Shown: in pieces, positions 41,032 through 49,382 of the stretch
How the letters are laid out: every line of letters begins with the position of its first letter
Position numbering within the stretch: the first letter of the stretch is position 1
DNA from: Limnohabitans sp. T6-5
GTDB lineage: Bacteria > Pseudomonadota > Gammaproteobacteria > Burkholderiales > Burkholderiaceae_C
Assembly (NCBI RefSeq): GCF_003063315.1
Contig: NZ_NERV01000001.1
Coordinates: 434,001 to 498,000, forward strand
Length of the DNA: 64,000 nt
Reading direction: 5' to 3'
Notes under the pieces: model-generated
What the model was told of the DNA's origin: nothing
What the model saw: the letters and a program-made list of their open reading frames with translations, nothing else
The model's database searches: none
Translations under genes and position numbers: made by a program

Positions 41032-41946
41032 ATGCCTTTTCACTTGGACGACCTCGCACTTTTTGCCCGCATCGCGGCGCTGGGCTCCCTGTCAGCGGCC
41101 GCCCGTGAACGCGACATCCCGGTCAGCCAGGTCACACGTTCACTGACGCGGCTGGAAACCGCGTGCGGCGCACGCCTCATGCACCGCAGCACCCACGGCC
41201 TGAGCCTGACCGACGAAGGCGACACACTGCTCGCTCATGGGCAAAACATGCTGAGCAGCGCCGAAGTTCTGGGGGCAGAACTGCAACTGCGCCAGGGCCA
41301 GCCCAGTGGCTGGGTGCGCGTGGGTGTGAGCGCATCGGTGGCTGAGGCCGTGATCGCCCCCAGCCTGCCCGGCCTGTATGCGCTTTACCCGCAACTGCAC
41401 ATCGACATCGTGGTGGACGACCGCCTGGCCGACATGGCCCGCGACGGCATCGACATCGCCATCCGCACGGGCGAGGTACACAGCGACAACCTGGTCGCCC
41501 GCACCATGGGCCACGCCAGCCGCAGCCTCTATGCCAGCCCCGCCTATCTGGCCCAACACGGCACACCCCAAACACCCGACGAACTGGCCCGCCACCACCT
41601 GATTGGCAACAGCAAAGCCCCCAGCATGAACCAGTGGCAAAGGCAAGACACCCCAGCCCCATGGCCCGTGAAGGGCCAAAGCCTGACCGACAACTCGGCC
41701 GTCATGCTCACGCTGGTGCGCAGCGGCGTGGGCATTGCCCGCCTCTTTGACATCGTGGCCCGCCACTGGGTGCAAACCGGTGAGCTGGTGCCCCTGCTGC
41801 AGGGCAGCTTTGATGTGCACGACATCCCCGTCTATGCCGTGATGCTGCCCGAGCGGCACCGGCTGCCCAAGATCAGGGCTTGTGTGGACCATTGGGCGGG
41901 GTGTTTACAGCAAGCACAGACTGATGACCACTGTCCAGCAAGTTAA
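41032..41946 (+). CDS. LysR-family transcriptional regulator
   Basis: The 304-residue regulator has an N-terminal winged helix-turn-helix (LFARIAALGSLSAAARERDI and VSQVTRSLTRLETACGARLM) and a C-terminal periplasmic-binding-protein-like effector domain (LHIDIVVDDRLADMARDGID, IAIRTGEVHSDNLVARTMG). It resembles the group acting on oxidoreductase or tautomerase neighbours. It is divergent from the tautomerase gene, which is the best candidate target. The effector is unknown. Confidence 0.92.
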   Translation: MPFHLDDLALFARIAALGSLSAAARERDIPVSQVTRSLTRLETACGARLMHRSTHGLSLTDEGDTLLAHGQNMLSSAEVLGAELQLRQGQPSGWVRVGVSASVAEAVIAPSLPGLYALYPQLHIDIVVDDRLADMARDGIDIAIRTGEVHSDNLVARTMGHASRSLYASPAYLAQHGTPQTPDELARHHLIGNSKAPSMNQWQRQDTPAPWPVKGQSLTDNSAVMLTLVRSGVGIARLFDIVARHWVQTGELVPLLQGSFDVHDIPVYAVMLPERHRLPKIRACVDHWAGCLQQAQTDDHCPAS

Positions 41947-42017
41947 GCCCATTGAGCGGCAGACCACTGGCGGGCTTTCGCCAATCGGTGACAATCCACA
42001 CCCTGCCTGCGATCACC

Positions 42018-43280
42018 ATGAAAACCAAGACCTCCTCCATCCTCCCTGTCCTCTTCGCCATCGCCGCTGGCGCTTTGATTCCCCACTCGGCCACCATCGC
42101 GGCCAGCCAAAAAGCCGCGAAGCCTGCGGCGCATCAAAAGGCCACCGCCAACAAAAAGGCCGCTGCCGCCGCCAACGCACTGCCGCCACTGGCGGCTGAG
42201 ACTGCTTTGGCGGCCAATGCCCCTGCGCTGCCCGCCAAAGCCTGGCTGCTGATGGACTACGACTCCGGCCAGGTGCTTGCCTCGGCCAATGCCGACGAAG
42301 CACTGCCACCCGCATCGCTCACCAAAATGATGACCAGCTACATCGTCGAGCAGGCGCTGCGCTCGGGCAAGCTCAAACCCACCGACCTGGTCTCGGTCAG
42401 TGAAAACGCTTGGTGCCGGGGCACCAGCGCCGAGTCGTGCATGTACCTGCCGCTCAACAGCCAGGCCACCGTCATCGACATCTTGCGCGGCATCATCATC
42501 CAGTCGGGCAACGACGCCTCCAAAGCGATTGCCGAGCACATGGCCGGCTCCGAAGCGGGCTTTGCCAAACTGATGAACGCCCAAGCCCAGCGCCTGGGCA
42601 TGACGCACACGAACTTCGTGAACCCCACGGGCCTGCCCGACCCGGCGCACAAATCGTCTGCGCGAGATCTGGCCATCCTGGCGCGCGCCATCATCCGCGA
42701 CGGCTCGGAGTACTACCCCATCTACGCAGAACGCGAGTTCAAGTACAACGGCATCAAGCAAGGCAACCGCAACGCCCTGCTCTACACCGACCCCAGCGTG
42801 GACGGCTTGAAAACCGGCCACACCGCAGAAGCCGGTTACTGCCTGGTGACCTCGTCCAAGCGCAATGACATGCGACTGATCACGGTCATCCTCAACACCA
42901 ACAGCCCCCAGGCTCGGGCGGACCAATCGCGAACCCTGCTCGGCTGGGGCTTCGGCAGCTTCGAAAAAGCCATCCCGATTCAGCCAGGCGCTGTGGTCAG
43001 CACGGTCAAAGTCAGCTTCGGCAAGGCGGACACCGTGGCCGCAGGCCTGGGCGCACCGTGGCTCTTGACCGTGCCACGTGGCACCCAAGTGCAGACCACC
43101 GTGGAAATCAAGCCCGGCCTGGAAGCCCCCGTGACCAAAGGCGCTGTGATCGGCAAAGTGATCGCCACATCGAACGGCAAACCCGTGGGCGAAGCCCCAC
43201 TGGTGGCGCAAGCCGAGGTGGAGCGTGCGGGTTGGCTGCTGCGCGGCTGGCAGCATGTGATGAAGTTGTTTGGGAAGTAA
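42018..43280 (+). CDS. dacA: D-alanyl-D-alanine carboxypeptidase (PBP5/6 type)
   Basis: This enzyme trims the terminal D-Ala from peptidoglycan stem peptides. The 420-residue product has a signal peptide and an unusually long Ala/Lys-rich linker (residues 30-65). The peptidase S11 domain has SxxK in ASLTKMM, SxN in QSGNDAS and KTG in LKTGHTAEAG. A C-terminal beta domain and an amphipathic anchor (GWLLRGWQHVMKLFGK) complete the PBP5 layout. ATG 42018 is chosen because the signal peptide starts there. The symbol is tentative, since dacA and dacC homologues cannot be told apart by eye. Confidence 0.9.
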   Translation: MKTKTSSILPVLFAIAAGALIPHSATIAASQKAAKPAAHQKATANKKAAAAANALPPLAAETALAANAPALPAKAWLLMDYDSGQVLASANADEALPPASLTKMMTSYIVEQALRSGKLKPTDLVSVSENAWCRGTSAESCMYLPLNSQATVIDILRGIIIQSGNDASKAIAEHMAGSEAGFAKLMNAQAQRLGMTHTNFVNPTGLPDPAHKSSARDLAILARAIIRDGSEYYPIYAEREFKYNGIKQGNRNALLYTDPSVDGLKTGHTAEAGYCLVTSSKRNDMRLITVILNTNSPQARADQSRTLLGWGFGSFEKAIPIQPGAVVSTVKVSFGKADTVAAGLGAPWLLTVPRGTQVQTTVEIKPGLEAPVTKGAVIGKVIATSNGKPVGEAPLVAQAEVERAGWLLRGWQHVMKLFGK

Positions 43281-43300
43281 ACAACGTCTGGCCAGCGGTG

Positions 43301-43400
43301 CCTTTGGCGTGGGCTGCGCAGCCGTTCAAGTTGACGGCTCAGCCCTTGCAGGCTTGAGCCGCATCACAGCCAACACCAAGGCACCTGCGGGTGCCTTTTT
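43301..43400 (+). pseudogene. Scar of a HI1420-type antitoxin gene end plus terminator
   Basis: Bases 43328-43357 read FKLTAQPLQA-stop, matching the end of the antitoxin at 46176-46481 (VKLVAQPMQA-stop). The next 45 or so bases also match the sequence after that antitoxin, including the terminator. Nothing of the upstream antitoxin or toxin remains, so this appears to be the 3' end of a lost toxin-antitoxin locus. Confidence 0.6.
43380..43400 (+). terminator. Rho-independent terminator
   Basis: GGCACC at 43380-43385 pairs with GGTGCC at 43390-43395 around a TGCG loop, followed by a run of five T. It would end transcripts from the carboxypeptidase gene. Confidence 0.8.
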
Positions 43401-43415
43401 CACGGACGAGCAGGT

Positions 43416-45626
43416 TCAAACCAAGGTCTGCTTCGCTGCAACTTTCGCCCGCGCCGCGTGCAGTTTTTTGTAGCTGTCCAGCAAGCGCTGGTGCCGGTCC
43501 AGGGTTTCGAGCTGCAAGCTGGTGGGCGTGAGGCCATGAAAGCGCACGCTGCCGTCCACCGAGCCGATGGCCGCGTTCATGCGCTCATCGCCAAACATGC
43601 GCCTGAAGTTCACGACATAGTCCTCTAAGGCCAAGTCCTCGTCCAGCGTCACCTCCAGCACCACGTTCAAGGCTTGGTAAAACAAGCGGCGCTCCACGGT
43701 GTTGTCGTTGTATTGCAAGAAAGCACCCACCAGTTCGTGCGCCTCTTCCAGCTGCTGCAAAGCCAGATGGATCAAGAGTTTCAGTTCCATCACCGTCAGC
43801 TGGCCCCACACCGTGTTGTCGTCAAACTCGATGCCGATCAGCGTGGCGATGTCGAGGTAATCGTCCAGCTCGTTGTTCTCCAAGCGATCGAGCAATGCCT
43901 CCAGCGCCTCGTCGTCCAGGCGGTGCAGGTTGAGCACATCGGCGCGGAACAAGAGCGCTTTGTTGGTGTTGTCCCAAATCAAGTCATCGACCGGGTACAC
44001 CTCAGAATAGCCCGGCACCAAGATGCGGCAAGCGGTGGCACCCAATTGGTCGTGCACCGCCACATAGGCTTCTTTGCCCATGGCCTGCAAAATGCCAAAC
44101 AGCGTGGCGGCCTCTTGGGCGGTGGCGTCTTCGCCCTCCCCGGCAAAGTCCCACTCCACAAATTCAAAGTCTGATTTGGCGCTGAAAAACCGCCATGACA
44201 CCACACCGCTGGAGTCGATGAAGTGCTCCACAAAGTTGTTGGGCTCGGTCACCGCGTTGCTGATGAAGGTGGGCGCAGGCAGGTCATTCAGGCCCTCAAA
44301 ACTGCGGCCCTGCAACAGCTCGGTCAGGCTGCGCTCCAGCGCCACTTCCAGACGCGGGTGCGCGCCAAATGACGCGAACACACCGCCCGTGCGCGGGTTC
44401 ATCAGGGTCACGCACATCACCGGGTACACCCCGCCCAGCGACGCGTCTTTGACCAAGACCGGAAAGCCCTGCGCTTCCAAAGCCTCGATGCCCGCCACGA
44501 TGCCGGGGTACTTGGCCAGCACGGCTGGCGGCACGTCGGGCAAAGCCATTTCGCCTTCCAGGATCTCGCGCTTGACGGCCCGTTCAAAAATTTCGGACAG
44601 GCACTGCACCTGCGCTTCGACCAGCGTGTTGCCTGCGCTCATGCCGTTGCTCACGAACAGGTTTTCCACCAGGTTCGAGGGGAAGTACACCACCTCACCG
44701 TCGGACTGGCGCACATAGGGCAGCGCACAAATGCCGCGCTCGGTGTTGCCCGAGTTGGTGTCGAACAGGTGTGAGGCCTTGAGCTCGCCATCGGGGTTGT
44801 AGATGCTGAGGCAATGCTTGTCCAGCAGGCCTTTGGGCAGCGCATCGCGCTTGCCAGGCTGGAACCAACGCTCGCGGGGGTCGTGCACAAAGTCGGCCTG
44901 CGCGATGTCTTCGCCAAAAAAAACGCCCGCATAAAAGTGGTTGTTGTTCAGGCGCTCGATGTATTCGCCCAGCGCCGAGGCCAAGGCGCTCTCTTTGCTG
45001 GAGCCCTTGCCGTTGGTGAAGCACATGGGCGAATGCGCGTCACGGATGTGCAGCGACCACACATTGGGCACCAGGTTGCGCCAGGACGCGATTTCGATCT
45101 TGATGCCCAAGTTGGCCAAGACCGCCGTCATGTTGGCGATGGTCTGCTCCAGCGGCAGGTCCTTGCCTGCAATGCGGGTCTGCGCCTGCGCATCGGGGTT
45201 GAGCGAGAGCAAGGCCTGCGCGTCGGCGTCGAGGTTGTCCACCGCTTCAACGATGAAAGTAGGCCCCGCTTGAATCGCCTTTTTGACGGTGCAGCGGTCG
45301 ATGGACCGCAAAATGCCTTGGCGGTCTTTGTCGGACATGTCCGCCGGCAACTCCACCTGGATCTTGATGGTCTGCAGATAGCGGTTGTCGGGGTCCACGA
45401 TGTTGTTTTGCGACAGGCGAATGTGCTCGGTGGGGATGTCGCGCGTCTGGCAATACAGCTTCACAAAATAAGCCGCACACAAAGCCGACGACGCCAAAAA
45501 ATAATCAAACGGCCCCGGCGCAGAGCCGTCACCCTTGTAACGGATGGGCTGATCGGCCAGCACGGTGAAGTCGTCAAACTTGGCCTCTAAGCGCAGTTTG
45601 TCGAGAAAATTGACTTTGATTTCCAT
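43416..45626 (-). CDS. ycaO: OsmC-YcaO domain protein
   Basis: The 736-residue fusion has an N-terminal OsmC-like domain (1-140; PIRYKGDGSAPGPFDYFLAS) and a YcaO domain with the ATP-binding signatures SSKESALASALGEYIERLNN and VQCLSEIFERAVKREI. A helical C-terminal extension follows (from about 560, acidic, TPR-like). This order is that of E. coli YcaO, which supports RimO in methylthiolation of ribosomal protein S12. YcaO enzymes activate amide backbones with ATP. No precursor peptide or RiPP genes lie nearby, so a housekeeping role is more likely than natural-product synthesis. ATG 45624-45626 is chosen; an upstream start at 45698 would add a non-conserved leader. Confidence 0.88.
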   Translation of the reverse strand: MEIKVNFLDKLRLEAKFDDFTVLADQPIRYKGDGSAPGPFDYFLASSALCAAYFVKLYCQTRDIPTEHIRLSQNNIVDPDNRYLQTIKIQVELPADMSDKDRQGILRSIDRCTVKKAIQAGPTFIVEAVDNLDADAQALLSLNPDAQAQTRIAGKDLPLEQTIANMTAVLANLGIKIEIASWRNLVPNVWSLHIRDAHSPMCFTNGKGSSKESALASALGEYIERLNNNHFYAGVFFGEDIAQADFVHDPRERWFQPGKRDALPKGLLDKHCLSIYNPDGELKASHLFDTNSGNTERGICALPYVRQSDGEVVYFPSNLVENLFVSNGMSAGNTLVEAQVQCLSEIFERAVKREILEGEMALPDVPPAVLAKYPGIVAGIEALEAQGFPVLVKDASLGGVYPVMCVTLMNPRTGGVFASFGAHPRLEVALERSLTELLQGRSFEGLNDLPAPTFISNAVTEPNNFVEHFIDSSGVVSWRFFSAKSDFEFVEWDFAGEGEDATAQEAATLFGILQAMGKEAYVAVHDQLGATACRILVPGYSEVYPVDDLIWDNTNKALLFRADVLNLHRLDDEALEALLDRLENNELDDYLDIATLIGIEFDDNTVWGQLTVMELKLLIHLALQQLEEAHELVGAFLQYNDNTVERRLFYQALNVVLEVTLDEDLALEDYVVNFRRMFGDERMNAAIGSVDGSVRFHGLTPTSLQLETLDRHQRLLDSYKKLHAARAKVAAKQTLV

Positions 45627-45799
45627 GCTGTGATCCCGGGCAATTGAGGCATCCCAGCGGCCGACAATACGTCGATCAGCGGCTGAGAAGGTGAACAAAG
45701 GTGGGTAGTTTGCCTGAGCCTAGCACCCGAGCGGTTTTCACTTAAATTCAACCCACCCAAATAAATAAAAATTTATTACTAAATAATGTATTTTTATAT

Positions 45800-45853
45800 C
45801 GATAAGTGGCTACTCTTTAGCCACTATCGCGTCCTCCACACTTGTGAAGTGTG
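45800..45853. promoter_or_regulatory. Hairpin and inverted repeat upstream of TA pair
   Basis: In the 246-base AT-rich gap between ycaO and the toxin gene, AGTGGCTA at 45805-45812 pairs with TAGCCACT at 45818-45825, extending to a 12-pair stem with one bulge. CACACTT-GTG-AAGTGTG at 45837-45853 is a separate perfect inverted repeat, 20 bases before the toxin ATG, and is a candidate autoregulatory operator. Confidence 0.5.
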
Positions 45854-45872
45854 AACAACTGATTACAATCAC

Positions 45873-46169
45873 ATGTACACGATCAAACGCATGCCCGAGT
45901 TTGATGAATGGCTGGCCAGCCTGAGGGATGGCATGACACGCATCCGACTGACCCGACGGCTCGATAAAGTCCAACGCGGTTTGCTGGGCGATGTAGCCCC
46001 TGTAGGCGAAGGCGTCAGCGAAATGCGGGAATTCTTCGGACCCGGCTGGCGCATGTATTTTGTCGAGCGGGACGGCATGCTGATCGTGATGCTGGGCGGT
46101 GGTGACAAATCCACGCAGTCTGACGACATTGCCCGAGCCATTGCATTGAGCCAAACCCTCACGGAGTGA
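45873..46169 (+). CDS. HigB/RelE-like toxin of addiction module
   Basis: The 98-residue protein matches the RelE-superfamily group annotated as addiction-module killer proteins (HI1419 type): FDEWLASLRDGMTRIRLTRR, GLLGDVAPVGEGVSEMREFF, GPGWRMYFVERDGMLIVMLG and GGDKSTQSDDIARA. Such toxins are usually ribosome-dependent mRNA nucleases. It is first in the pair, in the higBA order, and ends six bases before the antitoxin. Confidence 0.9.
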   Translation: MYTIKRMPEFDEWLASLRDGMTRIRLTRRLDKVQRGLLGDVAPVGEGVSEMREFFGPGWRMYFVERDGMLIVMLGGGDKSTQSDDIARAIALSQTLTE

Positions 46170-46175
46170 CTGACC

Positions 46176-46481
46176 ATGACCCAAAAAATCAAAGCCACCG
46201 ACCTGCCCGACTTCGACATGGCCGAATACCTCAAGACCGACGAGGACGTGGCCAACTACCTGACGCTGGTGCTGGAAGAAAACGACCCTGCAGAGCTGAC
46301 CCACGCGCTGGGCACCATTGCCCGCGCACGCGGCATGACCGAAGTGGCCCGCGCCTCGGGCCTGACCCGCGAAGCCCTCTACAAAGCCCTGCGCCCCGCA
46401 TCGCACCCGCGCTTTGACACGATTGCCCGAGTCTGCACAGCACTGGGAGTGAAGCTCGTCGCGCAGCCGATGCAGGCTTGA
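46176..46481 (+). CDS. HI1420-type antitoxin
   Basis: The 101-residue antitoxin has the N-terminal FDMAEYLKTDEDVANYL typical of this family and a lambda-repressor-like helix-turn-helix (MTEVARASGLTREALYKAL). It should neutralise the toxin just upstream and repress the pair through the inverted repeat near 45845. A terminator follows 20 bases after the stop. Confidence 0.9.
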   Translation: MTQKIKATDLPDFDMAEYLKTDEDVANYLTLVLEENDPAELTHALGTIARARGMTEVARASGLTREALYKALRPASHPRFDTIARVCTALGVKLVAQPMQA

Positions 46482-46501
46482 TCCGCCACACAGCCAACAT
46501 C

Positions 46502-46524
46502 AAGGCATCTTCGGATGCCTTTTT
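46502..46524 (+). terminator. Rho-independent terminator
   Basis: AAGGCATC at 46502-46509, a TTCG tetraloop and GATGCC at 46514-46519, then a run of T. The surrounding 55 bases match 43346-43400, with a compensatory change in the stem (GGCATC/GATGCC versus GGCACC/GGTGCC). Confidence 0.85.
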
Positions 46525-46567
46525 CACGTGCGGCCAGCACCCTCCTCACCCCCTAAAATGCAAACCC

Positions 46568-48034
46568 ATGTTTGAACAAACCTTTAAAAATATCGATGAC
46601 ATCCTGCACAAAGACGCGGGGTGCACCAGCGAGCTGGACTACACCGAGCAATCCTCCTGGCTGCTGTTTTTAAAGTACCTCGACGCCCTCGAAGCCGACA
46701 AAGCCACCGAGGCGGTGCTGGAAGGCCGGGACTACCAATTCATCTTGAGCGAGCCCTACCGCTGGTCGGCATGGGCTGCGCCAAAAATGTCAGGTCAGGG
46801 TGCAGACGGCAAGATCGACCACAACGCCGCGCTCACGGGCGACGACCTGAAGGCCTTTGTCAACGCGAAGCTGTTTCCGTATCTGGCAGGCTTCAAGCAA
46901 CGCGCCAGCGGGCCGCAGACCATCAAATACAAAATCGGTGAAGTGTTCAGCGAGATCACCAACAAAATCCAAAGCGGCTACAACCTGCGCGACGTGATTG
47001 ACCGCATCGACGAATTGCGCTTTGGCAGCCAAGCCCAAAAGCACGAGCTGTCGCACCTGTACGAAGCCAAGATCAAAAACATGGGCAACGCCGGGCGCAA
47101 CGGCGGCGAATACTACACACCGCGCCCACTCATTCGCGCCATGATCGACGTGGTGCAACCGCAGATTGGCGAACGCATTTACGACGCGGCCTGCGGATCG
47201 GCCGGCTTCTTGTGCGAAGCCTTTGCCTACCTGAGCCCCAAAGCCACCAAGGCCGACGACCTGGAGACGCTGCAAAAGCGCACCTTCTACGGCAAAGAGA
47301 AAAAGAGCCTTGCTTACGTGATTGGCATCATGAACATGATCCTGCACGGCATCGAGGCGCCCAACATCGTGCACACCAACACGCTGGGCGAAAACATCAA
47401 CGACATCCAAGAGCGTGACCGCTTTGATGTCATCCTGGCCAACCCACCCTTTGGTGGCAAAGAGCGCAAAGAGGTGCAGCAAAACTTCCCCATCAAAACC
47501 GGGGAAACCGCCTTCCTGTTCATGCAGCACTTCATCAAAAGTCTGCGTGCCGGAGGCCGTGCAGCGGTGGTCATCAAAAACACATTTCTGAGCAACACCG
47601 ACAACGCCAGCGTGGCCCTGCGCAAACAGCTGCTGACCGACTGCAACCTGCACACCGTGCTGGACTGCCCCGGCGGCACCTTTCAGGGCGCGGGCGTGAA
47701 GACCGTGGTGCTGTTCTTCACCAAAGGCGAGCCCACCCGCCAAACCTGGTTCTACCAATTGGACCCCGGCCGCAACATGGGCAAAACCAACCCGCTGAAC
47801 GACGCGGACCTGGTGGAGTTTGTGCAGCTGCAAAAGACCTTTGCCGACTCGCCCAAGAGCTGGAGCGTGAACGCCGACAGCGTGAACCTGGACACGTTTG
47901 ATCTGTCGGTGAAAAACCCGAACGGCGGCGAAGAAGTGGTGCACCGGAGCCCGGCAGACATCCTGGACGAGATCGCCGCGCTGGATGCCGAGGCGGCGGA
48001 GGTGTTGGGGAATATTCGGGGGTTGTTGGCGTGA
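46568..48034 (+). CDS. hsdM: Type I restriction-modification methyltransferase HsdM
   Basis: This adenine N6-methyltransferase subunit has 488 residues. The N-terminal helical domain (FEQTFKNIDDILHKDAG) is followed by TRD-independent core motifs: AdoMet-binding DAACGSAGFL, FYGKEK and catalytic NPPF near 292. GEYYTPRPLIRAMIDVV is also typical. The start is ATG 46568; in-frame sequence upstream runs back into the terminator. The GTG of hsdS overlaps its stop, so M and S are coupled. Confidence 0.95.
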   Translation: MFEQTFKNIDDILHKDAGCTSELDYTEQSSWLLFLKYLDALEADKATEAVLEGRDYQFILSEPYRWSAWAAPKMSGQGADGKIDHNAALTGDDLKAFVNAKLFPYLAGFKQRASGPQTIKYKIGEVFSEITNKIQSGYNLRDVIDRIDELRFGSQAQKHELSHLYEAKIKNMGNAGRNGGEYYTPRPLIRAMIDVVQPQIGERIYDAACGSAGFLCEAFAYLSPKATKADDLETLQKRTFYGKEKKSLAYVIGIMNMILHGIEAPNIVHTNTLGENINDIQERDRFDVILANPPFGGKERKEVQQNFPIKTGETAFLFMQHFIKSLRAGGRAAVVIKNTFLSNTDNASVALRKQLLTDCNLHTVLDCPGGTFQGAGVKTVVLFFTKGEPTRQTWFYQLDPGRNMGKTNPLNDADLVEFVQLQKTFADSPKSWSVNADSVNLDTFDLSVKNPNGGEEVVHRSPADILDEIAALDAEAAEVLGNIRGLLA

Positions 48035-49149
48035 AGGCGGGATGGGAAACAAAAAGACTCGGGGAAATCATCCAACTGGAATATGGCAAGCCACTCGCCG
48101 ATTCCGACCGAAACCCGAACGGCCTCTACCCGGCCTACGGCGCCAATGGAATTAAAGACAGAACGGATAAGTTCTACAAGGGTGAGCCTTCCATCATCGT
48201 TGGGCGAAAAGGCTCCGCAGGTGAAGTCACGCTGACAGAAGAAAAATACTGGCCACTTGACGTCACATTCTTCGTAGAGTTTGACCGCGCAAAGTATGAA
48301 TTGCAGTACTTGTACTTTTTATTGCTGACTCTGAATCTGCCGAGCATGGCAAAAGGCGTAAAGCCCGGCATCAACCGCAATGATGTTTACGACATTACCG
48401 TCGCAACACCTGACATCGAAGAACAACGCCGCATCGTCACCCTCCTCGACGAAGCCTTTGCCGACATCGCCACCGCCAAAGCCAACGCCGAAAAGAACCT
48501 CCAAAACGCCCGTGAGCTTTTTTCAAATCAGCTATCGCTCGCGCTCATACCAAGTGGACCGGATTGGGTTGAAACCACTGTGGGAGAAACTTGTACGCTC
48601 AAAAGCGGCACCACAGTTCCCATAAGTATTGAAAGACCTGACGGGGAAATCCCATACGTGAAGGTCGCCGAGATGTCGATGCCAGAAAACGCTGAAGGCA
48701 TATGCACTTCCATTCGCTTTCTTGACCGCAGCGACGTCAAAAATGGATGGCTGATTCCAGCAGGGGCAGTAATTTTTCCCAAACGGGGAGGCGCGATACT
48801 GACGAATAAAAAACGTCTTGTTCTTAGAGAGATGTGCGCGGACCTGAACATCATGTCCGTCATACCGTCTGAGGTGCTGACGCCCGAGTTCCTTTACTTT
48901 TACTTCTTGAATGTGGACATGCGAGTGCTTGGCACAGGTTCATCGATCCCACAGATCAATAACTATGACATTGCGCCACTCAAAATTTCCTTCCCAAAAT
49001 CCAAAGAGAAACAGGTCGAACTAACGGAAATGCTCAGATCAATAGAAGCAGAGTGTCATTCGCTTGAAGCCATCTACCGCCAAAAACTCACCGCCCTCGA
49101 CGACCTCAAAAAGTCACTGCTGCACCAGGCCTTCAGCGGGCAGCTTTGA
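48031..49149 (+). CDS. hsdS: Type I specificity subunit HsdS
   Basis: The 372-residue protein has two target-recognition domains (about 1-150 and 180-330), each followed by a conserved helical spacer: IEEQRRIVTLLDEAFADIAT and AIYRQKLTALDDLKKSLLHQ. The GTG start overlaps the hsdM stop by four bases. Recognition specificity cannot be read from sequence. It ends at HQAFSGQL, the usual end for this subunit. Confidence 0.93.
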   Translation: MKAGWETKRLGEIIQLEYGKPLADSDRNPNGLYPAYGANGIKDRTDKFYKGEPSIIVGRKGSAGEVTLTEEKYWPLDVTFFVEFDRAKYELQYLYFLLLTLNLPSMAKGVKPGINRNDVYDITVATPDIEEQRRIVTLLDEAFADIATAKANAEKNLQNARELFSNQLSLALIPSGPDWVETTVGETCTLKSGTTVPISIERPDGEIPYVKVAEMSMPENAEGICTSIRFLDRSDVKNGWLIPAGAVIFPKRGGAILTNKKRLVLREMCADLNIMSVIPSEVLTPEFLYFYFLNVDMRVLGTGSSIPQINNYDIAPLKISFPKSKEKQVELTEMLRSIEAECHSLEAIYRQKLTALDDLKKSLLHQAFSGQL

Positions 49150-49164
49150 CCGTCGCTTGCGGTG

Positions 49165-49310
49165 AACCGTCGACACGCTATCGACGGTTGGTCTGTATGG
49201 AAGTCGGTGACAAAACGTCACCGACTCGAAGCTTCAGGAAAGACTTCAGTCGGTTACGCGCTGTAACCGACTGAAGCAGTTCAACCGTACGAGGAAAACG
49301 TACAGTTGAA
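49165..49310. promoter_or_regulatory. Array of four stem-loops between hsdS and dinD
   Basis: Four stems stand in a row. A: AACCGTCGA at 49165 with TCGACGGTT at 49181 (9 pairs, 7-base loop). B: AGTCGGTGAC at 49202 with GTCACCGACT at 49217 (10 pairs, 5-base loop). C: CTTCAGTCGGTTAC at 49244 with its complement at 49263 (14 pairs, 5-base loop). D: TTCAACCGTACG at 49280 with CGTACAGTTGAA at 49299 (11 of 12 pairs, 7-base loop). No T run follows any of them, so they are not simple terminators. Confidence 0.85.
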
Positions 49311-49339
49311 TCGGCGACCAATCACGGCTCTTATGAATC

Positions 49340-49364
49340 CAAATTAGTTACACTGATTGACCCC
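49340..49364 (+). promoter_or_regulatory. Candidate promoter of dinD, repeated before rhuM-fic
   Basis: CCAAATTAGTTACACTG upstream of dinD matches CCAAATTGGCTACACTG at 50355-50371 upstream of the RhuM-Fic gene. TACACT in both could serve as a -10 element. The duplication suggests a shared promoter, but no strong -35 is obvious. Confidence 0.4.
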
Positions 49365-49382
49365 ATCCAACGCAGCCTGCTT

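Noticed and set aside
43416-45626. YcaO protein as part of a RiPP biosynthesis cluster
   Set aside because: The OsmC-YcaO fusion is the E. coli YcaO type, and no precursor peptide, dehydrogenase or transporter is adjacent.
46790-48052. 420-codon minus-strand frame opposite hsdM
   Set aside because: Antisense shadow; NPPF and AdoMet motifs lie on the plus strand.
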